Shown here in pieces: positions 17,317-27,618 of a stretch of 64,000 nt of DNA. Position 1 is the stretch's first letter. Each line of letters opens with the position of its first letter. A program made the translations under genes and the position numbers. The stretch is from Haloechinothrix alba (GTDB lineage Bacteria; Actinomycetota; Actinomycetes; Mycobacteriales; Pseudonocardiaceae): the NCBI RefSeq assembly GCF_900188115.1, contig NZ_FZNW01000012.1, forward strand, positions 1-64,000. Reading direction: 5' to 3'. The notes below the pieces were generated by a model that was not told the origin of the DNA, did no database searches, and saw only the letters and a list, made by a program, of their open reading frames with translations.

Positions 17317-18231
17317 ATGGACGAACTGAGGGGCAAGGTGGCGCTGGTCGCGGGAGCGTCGCGGGCGGCGGGCCGGGCGATCGCGGTGGAGTTGGGCAGG
17401 CAGGGCGCGACGGTCTATGCCACGGGCCGCACGACCGGCGAACGGCGCTCGGAGATGAACCGGCCGGAGACGATCGAGGAGACCGCGGCGCTGGTCACCG
17501 CAGCGGGCGGTGCGGGGGTCGCTGTGCGGGTGGACCACCTGGTTCCGGAGGAGGTGGCCGCACTGGTGGCGCGGATCGACCGCGAGCAGGGCCGGTTGGA
17601 TGTGCTGGTGAACGACATCTGGGGTGGGGACCCCTACCTGGAGTTCGGGCAGAAGCTGTGGGAACACTCTCTCGAGGGCGGGTTGCGGATGCTACGGCTC
17701 GGGATCGACACCCACGCCATCACCAGCCACGCCGCGTTGCCGCTGCTGATCCGCCGCGCGGGCGGGCTGGTGATCGAGGTGACTGACGGAACCGCCGAGT
17801 TCAACGCCAACTACCGGGCCGATGCGGGGTTCTTCTACGACCTGGTGAAGGTGTCGGTGCAGCGGATGGCGCTGGCGCAGTCCGAAGAGCTGCGCCCCTA
17901 CGGCGGCACCGCGGTCGCGCTGACCCCGGGATGGCTGCGCTCCGAGGCCATGCTGGAACACTTCGGCGTGACCGAGGCGAACTGGCGCGACGCGACCGAC
18001 AAGCAACCCCACTTCGTGATCTCGGAGTCCCCCGTCTACGTCGGCCGCGCGGCGGCAGCCCTCGCGGCAGACCCTGACGTGTCGCGCTGGACCGGTCAGA
18101 CCCTGTCGTCCGGCCAGCTGGCCAAGGTCTACAACCTCACCGACACCGACGGCAGCCGCCCGGACGCCTGGCGCTACATGGAGGAAGTCCAGAGCAAGGA
18201 CGAACCGGCCGACGCGACCGGCTACCGCTGA
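17317..18231 (+). CDS. Short-chain dehydrogenase/reductase (SDR)
   Basis: A 304-residue Rossmann-fold NAD(P)-dependent oxidoreductase. ATG 17317 gives the expected N-terminus (MDELRGKVALVAGASRAAGR), with the nucleotide-binding motif in the GASRAAG form. NDIWGG replaces the usual NNAG motif. The catalytic Tyr-x3-Lys is YDLVK (in GFFYDLVKVSVQRMAL). The longer tail with a predicted substrate lid (SEAMLEHFGVTEANWRD) is typical of a DHRS1-like subgroup that has few characterised members. It is a single gene divergent from the BNR gene, and the substrate is unknown. Confidence 0.88.
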   Translation: MDELRGKVALVAGASRAAGRAIAVELGRQGATVYATGRTTGERRSEMNRPETIEETAALVTAAGGAGVAVRVDHLVPEEVAALVARIDREQGRLDVLVNDIWGGDPYLEFGQKLWEHSLEGGLRMLRLGIDTHAITSHAALPLLIRRAGGLVIEVTDGTAEFNANYRADAGFFYDLVKVSVQRMALAQSEELRPYGGTAVALTPGWLRSEAMLEHFGVTEANWRDATDKQPHFVISESPVYVGRAAAALAADPDVSRWTGQTLSSGQLAKVYNLTDTDGSRPDAWRYMEEVQSKDEPADATGYR

Positions 18232-18283
18232 TGGACCGCCCGTTCCACGATACGGCGCATCGCGCGCCTGGTGGCCCGATCCA

Positions 18284-19207
18284 CTACCTGCCCGGGCCGC
18301 CGGGCACCACAGGAGCCGCAGCAGCATCGGGCGACGCCGGCGGCCGGGTCCTGCCGCGTGATCGCGACATGGCGACCCCGGCGAGACACAGCACGCCGCC
18401 TGCGAGCGTCAGCCAACCGGGCACCTCGCCGAGCACCGCCCACGACATCAGCACCACCAGCGCCGGCACCGCGTATGTCGTCGCACCCATCCTGCCCGCC
18501 GTGGTGCGGGCGAGCGCGTACGCCCACGTGGTGAACGCCAGCGCCGTCGGGAACACGCCGAGATAGAGCATGTTCAGCGTCGCCGAGGCGGGCGCCTCGG
18601 CGACGCGCGCGAACAGCTGGCCGGAGAACGGCAGGCAGGCCACCGCCCCGAACATGCAGCCGAAGGTCGTGACCTGAAGCGCGGACGCGTGCCGCAGGGC
18701 CGGTTTCTGGGAGACGACACCCGCGCCGTAGGTCAGCGCCGCGAGCAGGCACAGCAGTACCCCGAACACCGACGCACGGCCCTCGTTCGACATGGACACC
18801 CCGACCACGATCGCGCCTGCGAAGGAAACCGCCATCCCCGCGAGCAGCCGGGCCGGGAACCCCTCGTTGAGCAGCAGCCCGCCGAGCACCGCGATCACGA
18901 TCGGGCCGATGTTGACGACCATCGCGGCCGTTCCCGCGTCGACGTGCTGCTCACCCCAGTTCAGCGCGACCATGTACACGCCGAACCACAGCACGCCCGC
19001 GGCCGCGATCCCCGGCCACGCCGCGCGGGGCGGCAGGCCCTCCCGGCGCACGAGCAGTATCAGGCCGAGCACGGCCGAGCCCGCGAGGAGCCTGCCGAGG
19101 GCGAGCGCCCCCGGATCGTAGTGCTCGCCCGCGCTGCGAATGGCGACGAACGCCGACGCCCACAGCGTCACCGTCACGCCTGCTGCCAGCAATGCCCGCT
19201 TGTCCAT
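18284..19207 (-). CDS. EamA/DMT-family exporter
   Basis: About 307 residues with ten hydrophobic segments arranged as two EamA repeats (LWASAFVAIRSAGEHYDPGA ... and YGAGVVSQKPALRHASALQV ...). ATG 19207 (MDKRALLAAG) is preferred over an upstream TTG. The family exports amino acids, metabolites or drugs; nothing here shows which. It converges with the SDR gene, leaving about 50 bases between the stops. Confidence 0.88.
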   Translation of the reverse strand: MDKRALLAAGVTVTLWASAFVAIRSAGEHYDPGALALGRLLAGSAVLGLILLVRREGLPPRAAWPGIAAAGVLWFGVYMVALNWGEQHVDAGTAAMVVNIGPIVIAVLGGLLLNEGFPARLLAGMAVSFAGAIVVGVSMSNEGRASVFGVLLCLLAALTYGAGVVSQKPALRHASALQVTTFGCMFGAVACLPFSGQLFARVAEAPASATLNMLYLGVFPTALAFTTWAYALARTTAGRMGATTYAVPALVVLMSWAVLGEVPGWLTLAGGVLCLAGVAMSRSRGRTRPPASPDAAAAPVVPGGPGR

Positions 19208-19344
19208 GGAGTTGGTCGACACGATCAACGATCATTGCCGGGCAGCGAACCCCGCGGCAAGCGGTTTTCGGACTTCGCGATGCCTGGCACACCGCGCCAG
19301 TACCGCACCGGTGCCCTGTGCCGGTACGGCCCAGGTCGTCGCCG

Positions 19345-20727
19345 TCACACGACGCTCAGGTCGGGGCGCCCCACGTACTCCAGCGCGTCGGCGAGCTCGG
19401 CGACCTCGACCGCCCGGATACCCTCCGGGGCGGGTTCGCTACCGGCGGGAACCAGCGCCCGCGTGTAGCCCATCCGCGCGGCCTCGGCGAGCCGCCTGCC
19501 GACGCCACGAACGGGCCGCACCTCGCCCGCGAGTCCCACCTCGCCGATCGCGACGAGCCCGCGCGGTACGGGCCGGTCGCTGTGGGCCGACATCATCGCC
19601 AGCGCGATCGCCAGGTCGGCTGCGGGTTCGACCACCGTCATACCACCGACGGTGGCCGCGTAGACGTCCTTGCCGCCAACGGCCTTGCGTGCGCGCCCCT
19701 CGAGCACCGCGAGCACCATCGACACCCGTGCCGAGTCCAGGCCGCTGACCGCCCGCCTCGGATGCGTCAACGCCGACTGGGTCATCAGCGCCTGCACCTC
19801 GGCGAGCAGCGGGCGCTTGCCCTCGATCGTCACCGTGATCGCCGTACCGGGTACCGGCTGCTCCCTCGGGTTGAGGAACAGCCCGGAGGGGTCGCTGATA
19901 CCGACGATGCCCTCGTCCCGCAGCTCGAAGCAGCCGACCTCGTCCGCGGCACCGAAACGGTTCTTCACGCCGCGCACCATCCGCAGGGTGGAGTGGCGCT
20001 CACCCTCGAAGTGCAGCACCACGTCGACGACGTGCTCCAGCACGCGCGGCCCCGCCACGGAGCCTTCCTTGGTCACGTGCCCCACAAGCACGACGGGCAG
20101 CCCGCGCTCCTTGGCCAGCGCGACCAGGCCTGCCGTAACGTCCTTCACCTGAGCGACCCCGCCCGGCGTGCCATCCACTTTGGGCGAGCTCATGGTCTGC
20201 ACCGAGTCGACGATCAGCAGGCCGGGATCGATCGCGTCCACATGGCCGAGCAGGGCGGAGAAATCGCTCTCCGCGGCCAGGTACATCGACTCGTGCAGGT
20301 TCCCGGTCCGTTCGGCCCGCAACCGGACCTGGCCCGCCGACTCCTCTCCGGTGATGTACAGCGACGGCCGGGTCGAGCCCGCCGCGCCCGCCACCCACCG
20401 GTATGCGACCTCCAGCAGCAGGGTCGACTTGCCGACACCCGGCTCGCCGGCGAGCAGCATCACGGCACCGGGTACCAAGCCGCCGCCGAGCACGCGATCC
20501 AGCTCCGCGACACCGGTCGACCGGGCTCGGGCCGCGTCCAGATCGACCTCGCCGATCGGTCTCGCCGGGGAGGACGGCGCACCCGCAGCGACCTTGGCGG
20601 TAGCCGCTACCGGCGCGGCCTGCTCGGTGATCGTTCCCCACGCCTGGCATTCCGGGCAGCGTCCCACCCACTTGGCCACCTCGTAGCCGCACTCCGTACA
20701 GCGGTGTTGCGCGCCCTTTCTCGCCAC
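19345..20727 (-). CDS. radA: DNA repair protein RadA (Sms)
   Basis: A 460-residue ATPase that acts in branch migration during recombination. GTG 20727 gives the canonical N-terminus with the zinc finger C10-x2-C13 ... C24-x2-C27. Then come Walker A GEPGVGKST, Walker B region LLIVDSVQTM, the RadA-specific KNRFG motif (KNRFGAADEVG), and a C-terminal Lon-protease-like domain (GGMTVVEPAADLAIALAMMS). Length is normal. It lies 64 bases downstream of the lpqE-like gene on the same strand, the same pairing as in mycobacteria. Confidence 0.97.
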   Translation of the reverse strand: MARKGAQHRCTECGYEVAKWVGRCPECQAWGTITEQAAPVAATAKVAAGAPSSPARPIGEVDLDAARARSTGVAELDRVLGGGLVPGAVMLLAGEPGVGKSTLLLEVAYRWVAGAAGSTRPSLYITGEESAGQVRLRAERTGNLHESMYLAAESDFSALLGHVDAIDPGLLIVDSVQTMSSPKVDGTPGGVAQVKDVTAGLVALAKERGLPVVLVGHVTKEGSVAGPRVLEHVVDVVLHFEGERHSTLRMVRGVKNRFGAADEVGCFELRDEGIVGISDPSGLFLNPREQPVPGTAITVTIEGKRPLLAEVQALMTQSALTHPRRAVSGLDSARVSMVLAVLEGRARKAVGGKDVYAATVGGMTVVEPAADLAIALAMMSAHSDRPVPRGLVAIGEVGLAGEVRPVRGVGRRLAEAARMGYTRALVPAGSEPAPEGIRAVEVAELADALEYVGRPDLSVV

Positions 20728-20791
20728 AGCCGCCCACCGTATCCGATGGAACCGACTGTTTCCGGGCCAGTCCCGGAGGTGAGCGAGCCTG

Positions 20792-21406
20792 CTAGTGGCC
20801 TCCGCCACCCTCCTCGTCGTCGGCAACCTCCACGACCCGGTCGTGCGGGGAGGGCGCGATCGGTGCGAGCACCTCGATGGTTCCGGCCTCGCGGAACGTC
20901 AACGTCAGGGTCACGCTCTGTGCGGGGCGCACGGGGTGCTCCAGGTCGTTCAGCACGACCGCGGCCTGTTGGCGGAGCAGGCCACTCTCACCGGCGACGA
21001 GGACGGAATCCTCCCCTTCCTCGAGCTGGCCGGGCTCGACGATGAACAGCTCGCCACTATTCAGCACCGTGGGATCGCCCTCGATGGTGACGTCGCTCGC
21101 CACATCGGTGCTGACCGAGACCAGCTCGTCGGGCTCGTCGCTGCGGTTGGCGATGTGCATGTTCACCGGAGCATCGGACCCACCAGCGTAGTGATGCTGG
21201 TCTTCGCCCTCGGGAAACGCCAGCGTGGCGTTGCTGACCACGATGGAGTCCGTGCGTGCTCCACCGCCGTCGACCGCGGGCAGCTGGGAGTCGGTCTGCG
21301 TGATCTGCCCGGCACCACAACCGGCGAGGAGTAGCGCGGAACCGCAGGCAAGCCCGGCACGCACGGCGAGACGCGAACCGAACAAGCGATTGTTGTGCTG
21401 GCCCAC
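20792..21406 (-). CDS. LpqE-like lipoprotein with a PCuAC-type domain
   Basis: A 204-residue secreted lipoprotein. The signal peptide ends in the lipobox LLAGC, so it should be anchored outside the membrane. The mature part is a beta-rich domain like the copper-chaperone (PCuAC) fold: VSNATLAFPEGEDQHHYAGG near its start, MHIANRSDEPDELVSVSTD, and VRPAQSVTLTLTFREAG. The His-Met motif of true PCuAC copper sites is not clear, so copper binding is not assured. The C-terminus is acidic then Gly-rich (EEGGGGH). Position next to radA and divergent from carD matches Rv3584 (lpqE). Confidence 0.8.
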   Translation of the reverse strand: MGQHNNRLFGSRLAVRAGLACGSALLLAGCGAGQITQTDSQLPAVDGGGARTDSIVVSNATLAFPEGEDQHHYAGGSDAPVNMHIANRSDEPDELVSVSTDVASDVTIEGDPTVLNSGELFIVEPGQLEEGEDSVLVAGESGLLRQQAAVVLNDLEHPVRPAQSVTLTLTFREAGTIEVLAPIAPSPHDRVVEVADDEEGGGGH

Positions 21407-21705
21407 TGCTCCGGAGTCCTTCCTCGTATCAAGCTGTCCGTCGCCACCGACCGCGCCTGCCGCGCGTCGCGGGCTCCCACGGCGGGTGCGAACGTCAACG
21501 AGCTGACGCGTTCACCCGAAAGCCTAGCTTGACCGAAGCGGCGACCGACTCCCACCCCGGGTCGGCACGCCCCGGCGACCCCCGCGACGACGCGCTACCT
21601 GCGCGAGCACAACAAAAGCCGAGTTGTCAACCCCTTCGACGGTCACACAAGGGCGCTGACCTGCGAGGACAAAGGCCAGGGCCCTATGGGGGCCACCGCA
21701 CACCG

Positions 21706-21714
21706 TGCTAGGAT
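21706..21714 (+). promoter_or_regulatory. Extended -10 promoter element of carD
   Basis: TGC followed by TAGGAT (21709-21714) lies 28 bases before the carD start codon, a good extended -10. No convincing -35 was found at the usual distance. The rest of the 335-base gap (21407-21741) to the divergent lpqE-like gene shows no gene. Confidence 0.45.
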
Positions 21715-21741
21715 AGGCATAGCGAAAGGGGCAGAGGACAC

Positions 21742-22233
21742 ATGGTTTTCAAAGTCGGAGAGACTGTCGTCTACCCGCACCACGGTGCCGCGCTGATCGA
21801 AGCCATCGAGACTCGCGTGATCAAGGGCGAGGAGAAGCAGTACCTCGTCCTCAAGGTCGCTCAAGGCGACTTGACCGTGCGCGTTCCCGCGGATAACGCC
21901 GAGATCGTCGGTGTCCGTGACGTGGTCAACGATGATGATCTGAACCACGTCTTCGATGTTCTGCGCGCGCCGCACACCGAGGAACCAACGAACTGGTCCC
22001 GACGGTACAAGGCCAACCTGGAGAAGCTCGCCTCGGGCGATGTGAACAAGGTGGCCGAAGTGGTGCGTGACCTCTGGCGGCGTGAGAAGGATCGAGGCCT
22101 TTCCGCCGGTGAGAAGCGGATGCTGGCCAAAGCACGGCAAGTCCTGGTGAGCGAGCTGGCTCTCGCCGAGGGAACCGACGAGGGCAAGGCCGAGAAGCTG
22201 CTCGACGAGGTGCTCGACACCGCACTGGCGTAA
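21742..22233 (+). CDS. carD: RNA-polymerase-binding transcription regulator CarD
   Basis: 163 residues, the standard length. Residues 1-55 form the Tudor-like RNA polymerase interaction domain ([20 protein letters not shown]), and the rest is the helical DNA-binding domain with a conserved Trp region ([40 protein letters not shown]). CarD stabilises open promoter complexes at rRNA and many other promoters and is essential in mycobacteria. It heads the carD-ispD-ispF-cysS-rlmB run. GAAAGGGGCAGAGG precedes the ATG. Confidence 0.97.
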   Translation: MVFKVGETVVYPHHGAALIEAIETRVIKGEEKQYLVLKVAQGDLTVRVPADNAEIVGVRDVVNDDDLNHVFDVLRAPHTEEPTNWSRRYKANLEKLASGDVNKVAEVVRDLWRREKDRGLSAGEKRMLAKARQVLVSELALAEGTDEGKAEKLLDEVLDTALA

Positions 22234-22283
22234 CAGGCGGTGCATCCGAGCGAGCTCCGGCCCGGCGTGGTACGCAGGCGTCG

Positions 22284-22982
22284 ATGAGGATCGTCGCGAT
22301 CGTACCCGCGGCGGGGCGGGGTACTCGGCTGGGCGCGGCCACGTCGAAGGCGCTGGTGCCGGTCAAGGGCGTGCCGCTGTTGACGCGCGCCGTCCGGGGC
22401 CTGCTTGAGGCGCGTCGCGTGCAGGCTGTTGTCGTGGCGGCGCCACCCCGGGAAGTCGAGCCGTTCACCGCGGCCGTGCGAGCCTTCGGTGAGTCCTGCC
22501 GCGTGGTGGCAGGCGGGGCGGACCGGACGTCGTCGGTGCGGCTCGCACTGGACAGCATCGAACCCGGCTCCTGTGACGGCGTGCTCGTCCACGACGCGGC
22601 ACGCGCCTTCACTCCCACCACAGTGGTCGCCAACGTCGCCGCCGCGCTCGAGGACGGGGCCGAGGCCGCCGTGCCCGCCGTGCCCGTCACGGACACCGTG
22701 AAGATCGTCGACTCACACGATGTGATTACCGACACGCCGGATCGCAGCGCGCTGCGCGCGGTACAGACCCCACAGGGGTTCGCGGAGGGCGTGCTGCGGC
22801 GCGCCCACACCGCACAGGCCGCGTCCATCGCTCCCGAGGCCACGGACGACGCCGGACTCGTCGAACGCCTCGGCATCGCTGTCCGGACCGTCCCGGGAGA
22901 CGTGCGCGCCATGAAGATCACCACCCCGTTCGATCTCGCCGTCGCCGAGGCGGTGCTGGCCGACCAGGACGTCACGTCATGA
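22284..22982 (+). CDS. ispD: 2-C-methyl-D-erythritol 4-phosphate cytidylyltransferase
   Basis: 232 residues. Transfers CMP from CTP to MEP, the third step of the MEP isoprenoid pathway. The N-terminal nucleotide-binding loop is [28 protein letters not shown] and TPQGF are the other family motifs. It overlaps ispF by 4 bases (ATGA at 22979-22982), so translation is coupled. Confidence 0.96.
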   Translation: MRIVAIVPAAGRGTRLGAATSKALVPVKGVPLLTRAVRGLLEARRVQAVVVAAPPREVEPFTAAVRAFGESCRVVAGGADRTSSVRLALDSIEPGSCDGVLVHDAARAFTPTTVVANVAAALEDGAEAAVPAVPVTDTVKIVDSHDVITDTPDRSALRAVQTPQGFAEGVLRRAHTAQAASIAPEATDDAGLVERLGIAVRTVPGDVRAMKITTPFDLAVAEAVLADQDVTS

Positions 22983-23452
22983 TTCCCCGCGTCGGGCAGG
23001 GCGTCGACGTGCATCCCGTCGAACCGGGCCGTCCCTGTTGGATCGCGGGGCTGCTGTGGCAGGACGCCGACGGCTGCTCCGGCCACTCCGACGGCGACGT
23101 GGCCGCGCACGCGCTGTGCGACGCCGTGCTGTCCGCGGCAGGGCTCGGCGATCTGGGGGCCGTCTTCGGCACCGGCGAGGCCCGCTGGGCCGGATCGAGC
23201 GGCACGGACCTGCTCGCCGAGGTCGCCGCCAGGGTCGTCGACGCGGGCTGGACCGTAGGAAACGCCACCGTGCAGGTCATCGGCAACGCACCCAAGATCG
23301 GCACTCGCCGCGCCGAGGCGCAGCAGGTGCTGTCCCGGTCACTGGGCGGGCCGGTGAGCGTGTCGGGTACGACCTCCGACGGGCTGGGCCTGACGGGGCG
23401 GGGCGAGGGTCTCGCCGCCATCGCCACCGCGCTGCTGTTCTCCCCCGGCTGA
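22979..23452 (+). CDS. ispF: 2-C-methyl-D-erythritol 2,4-cyclodiphosphate synthase
   Basis: 157 residues, the usual size of this trimeric enzyme. It converts CDP-ME 2-phosphate to the cyclic diphosphate. The metal-binding D10-x-H12 (GVDVHP) and the second His in [15 protein letters not shown] are present. The C-terminal family signature [17 protein letters not shown] is intact. It follows ispD with a 4-base overlap; about 100 bases then separate it from cysS. Confidence 0.96.
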   Translation: MIPRVGQGVDVHPVEPGRPCWIAGLLWQDADGCSGHSDGDVAAHALCDAVLSAAGLGDLGAVFGTGEARWAGSSGTDLLAEVAARVVDAGWTVGNATVQVIGNAPKIGTRRAEAQQVLSRSLGGPVSVSGTTSDGLGLTGRGEGLAAIATALLFSPG

Positions 23453-23556
23453 CCTACACGCGCGCCGCCGGGCTACCCGGCCGACCAGCGAGGCGGCCAC
23501 GCTGGCCCGCCACACCGCCACGCGCACGCTCGAAGCTCTCCCGTACCCTTTACCAC

Positions 23557-24960
23557 GTGGCTCTTCACCTCTACGACACCGCGACCAGGCAACTTCGCGA
23601 GTTCCGGCCCGTGCGCAACGGGACCGCGTCGATGTACCTGTGTGGCGCCACGGTGCAAGATACGCCACATATCGGCCACGTCAGGGGCGCGTTGAACTAC
23701 GACGTGCTGCGCAGGTGGCTGATCCATAACGGACTCGACGTGTTCTTCGTCCGCAACACGACCGACATAGACGACAAGATCATCACTAAGGCCGAGGCAG
23801 CGGGGCGCCCCTGGTGGGAATGGGCGGCCAAGCACGAACGCGCGTTCGAGAGCGCGTTCGACACCCTCGGCTGCCTACCCACGTCGGCCGTGCCACGCGC
23901 CACCGGGCACATCACGCAGATGATCGAGCTGATCACCAGGCTCATCGACGGCGGGCACGCCTACGCCTCCGGCGGCGACGTCTACTTCGCCGTGGACACC
24001 TTCGGCGACTACGGCAGGCTCTCCGGGCAGCAGCCCGAGGAGGTCCAGCAAGGCGAGTCGGCCGCGGGCGGCAAGCGTGACCACCGCGACTTCACGCTGT
24101 GGAAGAGCGCGAAACCGGGCGAACCGGCCTGGCCGACCCCGTGGGGGCCGGGCAGGCCCGGCTGGCACCTGGAATGCTCCGCGATGGCGACGACCTACCT
24201 CGGCAACGAGTTCGACATCCACGGCGGCGGGATCGACCTGATCTTCCCGCACCACGAGAACGAGCGCGCCCAGTCGCACGCGGCCGGTGACCCGTTCGCG
24301 CAGTACTGGCTGCACAACGCCTGGGTGACTCTCTCCGGTGAGAAGATGTCGAAGTCGCTCGGCAACGTGCTGGCGATCCCCGCGCTGCTGGAGAAGGCAC
24401 GGCCTGCCGAGCTGCGGTACTACCTCGTACAGCCGCACTACCGCTCCACCATCGAGTACTCCGATGCCGCGTTGTCCGAAGCCGCCCAGGGCTACCGCAG
24501 GGTCGAGCAGTTCCTGCGCCGCGCGCGGGACCGGGTCGGCCGGATCGAGGCCGGCGCCGTGCCCGCGGAGTTCGCGGCAGCCCTCGACGACGACCTCGCC
24601 ACCCCGCAGGCGTTCGCGGTGCTGCACAACACCGTGCGCGAGGGCAACGCCGCGCTGGACTCCGGCGTCAGCGAGCAGGTCGCCACGCACGCCGCCGCGG
24701 TGCGTGCGATGACGGGGGTGCTCGGAATCGACCCGCTGTCGCAGTTCGGCGAGAACGACGCCGCCGGCGACGCCTCGTCGAGGAGCGCGCTGGCCACCCT
24801 GGTGGAACGCCTGCTCGCCGACCGTGAGGAGGCACGCAGGCGGCGTGACTTCTCCCGCGCCGACGAGCTCCGCGATGTGCTGACCGACGCGGGAGTGTCG
24901 GTGGAGGACACCGCATACGGTCCGACGTGGACACTGAAAGACTCGAGCAAGGACATCTGA
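23557..24960 (+). CDS. cysS: Cysteinyl-tRNA synthetase
   Basis: 467 residues. GTG 23557 gives the canonical start [16 protein letters not shown]; longer frames upstream run through ispF and are rejected. The zinc cysteine C29 and HIGH motif at 38-41 ([18 protein letters not shown]), the zinc residues in [10 protein letters not shown] and [11 protein letters not shown], and the KMSKS loop ([10 protein letters not shown]) are present. The helical anticodon domain fills the C-terminus. It overlaps rlmB by one base (TGATG). Confidence 0.97.
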   Translation: MALHLYDTATRQLREFRPVRNGTASMYLCGATVQDTPHIGHVRGALNYDVLRRWLIHNGLDVFFVRNTTDIDDKIITKAEAAGRPWWEWAAKHERAFESAFDTLGCLPTSAVPRATGHITQMIELITRLIDGGHAYASGGDVYFAVDTFGDYGRLSGQQPEEVQQGESAAGGKRDHRDFTLWKSAKPGEPAWPTPWGPGRPGWHLECSAMATTYLGNEFDIHGGGIDLIFPHHENERAQSHAAGDPFAQYWLHNAWVTLSGEKMSKSLGNVLAIPALLEKARPAELRYYLVQPHYRSTIEYSDAALSEAAQGYRRVEQFLRRARDRVGRIEAGAVPAEFAAALDDDLATPQAFAVLHNTVREGNAALDSGVSEQVATHAAAVRAMTGVLGIDPLSQFGENDAAGDASSRSALATLVERLLADREEARRRRDFSRADELRDVLTDAGVSVEDTAYGPTWTLKDSSKDI

Positions 24961-25916
24961 TGGCAGGCAACTCACGGCGTCGCGGAGCGGTCCGCAAACC
25001 AGGCACGAAGAAGGGGCAGGTGGTCGGTTCCGGCGGGCAGAAGCCCAAGCGGCTGCAGGGTAAGGGACCGACCCCGAAGGCCGATATGCGGCCGGGTCAT
25101 CCGGCTCAGCGGCGCGCAGAGGCCAAGGATCGCGCCGAGAAGTCGAAGGCCAAGAAGCCGGAAGGCCCCGACATCATCGCCGGGCGCAACCCCGTTGTGG
25201 AGGCGCTGCGTGCCGGTGTGCCGGGCAACGCGCTGTACGTGGCGTCCGGAGCTGATCCCGATGACCGGCTCACCACTGCCCTGCGGATGGCCGCCGACGC
25301 CGACATCGCCGTCCTCGAGGTCTCGCGCGGTGAGCTCGACCAGAAGACCGGCGGAGCGGTCCACCAGGGCATCGGCCTGGCCGTCCCGCCCTATGACTAC
25401 GCCACACCGGAGGAGCTGCTGCGCGGCGCCAACGAGTCCGGGGACGCACCGCTGCTGGTGGCACTGGACGGGGTCACGGACCCGCGCAACCTGGGCGCGG
25501 TGATCCGGTCCAGTGCGGCGTTCGGGGCGCACGGGGTGCTGCTTCCCGGCCGCCGTAGCGCCGGGGTCACGGCCGTTACCTGGCGGACCAGCGCGGGAAC
25601 CGCGGCGAGCACCCCCGTGGGTGTGGCGACGAACCTGACGCGACAGCTGCGCTCCTGGGCCTCCGAGGGCCTGATGATCGTCGGGTTGGACGCGGACGGC
25701 ACCGTGGACACCGACGCGCTCGAGGTCGCCACCGAGCCGGTGGTGGTCGTGGTCGGCTCCGAGGGCAAGGGGTTGTCCCGGCTGGTCCGCGAGAACTGCG
25801 ACGTGACCGTCTCCATCCCGATGGCCCCGGGTGTGGAGTCGCTCAACGCCTCCGTCGCCACCGGCGTCCTCCTCGCCGAGGTGGCGCGCCGCCGCCGAGC
25901 CGCCGGCCGCACCTGA
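24960..25916 (+). CDS. rlmB: 23S rRNA 2'-O-methyltransferase RlmB (SpoU family)
   Basis: 318 residues starting at ATG 24960 inside the cysS stop. The first about 70 residues are a basic, Lys/Arg-rich extension usual in actinobacteria. The ribosomal-protein-like substrate domain begins at [15 protein letters not shown]. The SpoU knot has its three motifs: [39 protein letters not shown] and [15 protein letters not shown]. It methylates the 2'-O of a conserved guanosine in 23S rRNA (G2251 in E. coli). It is the last gene of the run; a long hairpin follows. Confidence 0.95.
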   Translation: MAGNSRRRGAVRKPGTKKGQVVGSGGQKPKRLQGKGPTPKADMRPGHPAQRRAEAKDRAEKSKAKKPEGPDIIAGRNPVVEALRAGVPGNALYVASGADPDDRLTTALRMAADADIAVLEVSRGELDQKTGGAVHQGIGLAVPPYDYATPEELLRGANESGDAPLLVALDGVTDPRNLGAVIRSSAAFGAHGVLLPGRRSAGVTAVTWRTSAGTAASTPVGVATNLTRQLRSWASEGLMIVGLDADGTVDTDALEVATEPVVVVVGSEGKGLSRLVRENCDVTVSIPMAPGVESLNASVATGVLLAEVARRRRAAGRT

Positions 25917-25920
25917 CGTT

Positions 25921-25973
25921 GTGCTGAATGACGCTTTCACTCCGCATAATGGACTGAAAGCGTCATTCAGCAC
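25921..25973. terminator. 19-bp perfect hairpin after rlmB
   Basis: Arms 25921-25939 and 25955-25973 are perfectly complementary (GTGCTGAATGACGCTTTCA) with a 15-base loop that can itself pair TCC/GGA. It is much longer than a typical terminator and may be a member of a dispersed palindrome family. Confidence 0.8.
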
Positions 25974-26051
25974 ACGGGACCGGCACCGCGCGGAGGGGGA
26001 AACGGGGCTCCGCTAGGGTCTACGTGCTGAGGCGCGTACAGGGGGCCAGGC

Positions 26052-27485
26052 ATGTCGTTCGCATCACCACTGTTCCTGTGGTACTTCGTGCCCGCCGTGC
26101 TCGTCGCCGTCCTGGTCTGCCCCCGGAGCTGGCGCAACGCGGTCATCACCGCCGGCAGCCTGGTCTTCTACGCGGCAGGCGCTGGCTCGACAACATTGCT
26201 GCTGCTGTTCGCCCTTGTGGTCAACTTCCTGATCGGGCCGCTACTGGAACCGGACAGGTGGGACAGCAACCCGGCACGTCGCCGGTGGCTGCTGATCGGG
26301 GTACTCACGTTCAACGTCGCCATCCTGGGGATCTGGAAGTACGCAGGCTTCGCCACCGAGACCCTGGCGGGTTTCGCGCGACTGTTCGGTGCGGACTTTC
26401 CCGTCCTGCACATCGCGCTGCCGATCGCGATCTCCTTTTACACGTTCCACCACATCTCGTACGCCGTGGACGTCTACAGGGGAGAACGCCGCGCCGCGCG
26501 CAACCTCATCACCTTCGCCACGTACATCACGATGTTCCCGCAGCTGATCGCCGGACCGATCGTGCGCTACAGGGAGATCGCAGAGCAGCTGCCGCAACAG
26601 CGCCAGCACCGGCTCGATGACATCGCGGCGGGTTTCCCCCGCTTCGCACTGGGGCTGTGCAAGAAGGTCATCGTGGCCGACTCGCTGGCACCGGTTGCCG
26701 ACGCCGCGTTCGCCACCCCCGGTGACGAGATGACCTTCGCCCTCGCCTGGGTCGGCGCGCTCGCCTACACCCTGCAGCTCTACTTCGACTTCTCCGGCTA
26801 CTCCGACATGGCCATCGGGCTGGGCAGGATGTTCGGTTTCCGGCTGCCGGAGAACTTCGCGCGCCCCTACTCCTCGGTGACCGTGACGGAGTTCTGGCGG
26901 CGCTGGCACATGTCGCTCTCCCGGTGGTTCCGCGACTACGTCTACATCCCGCTCGGCGGTAACCGCGCCGGTGCCGTGCGCACCTACCGCAACCTGTGGA
27001 TCGTGTTCATCCTGACCGGCCTGTGGCACGGCGCCGCATGGACGTTCGTCGTCTGGGGCGCCTATCACGGCGCGCTGCTGGTCACCGAGCGCAGACTCGG
27101 CCGCGACACCGCGCCGGCCGGCGCGGGCGCGCGAGCGGCCCGGCGGGCACTGACCATGGTGCTGGTCATCGTCGGGTGGGTCTTCTTCCGCGCGGAGGAC
27201 CTGAGCACCGCACTCGTGATGCTCGGCCACATGCTCACCCCCGACCTGGCCGGGCTCAACGAGGCGGTCAGCACCGCGCTGACCAACCAGCGCCTGGTCA
27301 TCCTGCTTGCCGCGATGATGAGCATGCTCCTGCCCGGCCACCCGGTGACGGGCCCCCTGATCGAGGCGTCGCGGTCGCGCCCCGCCGCAGTGCTGCGGAC
27401 CAGCGTGATGACCGTCGGCCTGGGCTACGCAGCGGTACTCATCGCTGCCGGCACGTTCACGCCGTTCCTGTACTACCAGTTCTGA
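26052..27485 (+). CDS. MBOAT-family O-acyltransferase (AlgI-like)
   Basis: A 477-residue polytopic membrane protein. The MBOAT core is clear: YTFHHISYAVDVYRGE, MFPQLIAGPIVRYREI, YFDFSGYSDMAIGLGRMFGF, FWRRWHMSLSRWFRDYVYIP and the catalytic-His region GLWHGAAWTFVVWGAYHG. AlgI-type proteins move acetyl groups across the membrane for polysaccharide O-acetylation. An AlgX/SGNH partner is usual but none lies next to it, so the acceptor is unknown. About ten or more hydrophobic segments are present. Confidence 0.92.
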   Translation: MSFASPLFLWYFVPAVLVAVLVCPRSWRNAVITAGSLVFYAAGAGSTTLLLLFALVVNFLIGPLLEPDRWDSNPARRRWLLIGVLTFNVAILGIWKYAGFATETLAGFARLFGADFPVLHIALPIAISFYTFHHISYAVDVYRGERRAARNLITFATYITMFPQLIAGPIVRYREIAEQLPQQRQHRLDDIAAGFPRFALGLCKKVIVADSLAPVADAAFATPGDEMTFALAWVGALAYTLQLYFDFSGYSDMAIGLGRMFGFRLPENFARPYSSVTVTEFWRRWHMSLSRWFRDYVYIPLGGNRAGAVRTYRNLWIVFILTGLWHGAAWTFVVWGAYHGALLVTERRLGRDTAPAGAGARAARRALTMVLVIVGWVFFRAEDLSTALVMLGHMLTPDLAGLNEAVSTALTNQRLVILLAAMMSMLLPGHPVTGPLIEASRSRPAAVLRTSVMTVGLGYAAVLIAAGTFTPFLYYQF

Positions 27486-27618
27486 CAGCCAGGTCGTGAA
27501 CACCTGCCGATACTCGCCTAGCTGGCGCGCTGACCTGCGAGTGTCCGTTCTCGCCGGGTGGGTCCGTTGACCGTCATTGACCGGGGCTTGTTGTTGGAGG
27601 GTTGCTGTGGTTGCTCTG
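27486..27618. other. Non-coding stretch before the tRNA-like relic
   Basis: No gene seen. The text has repeated GTTGACCG/TTGACCGG words of the kind found near integration sites, but no recombinase gene remains. The non-coding stretch resumes after the relic and runs to 27913. Confidence 0.35.
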
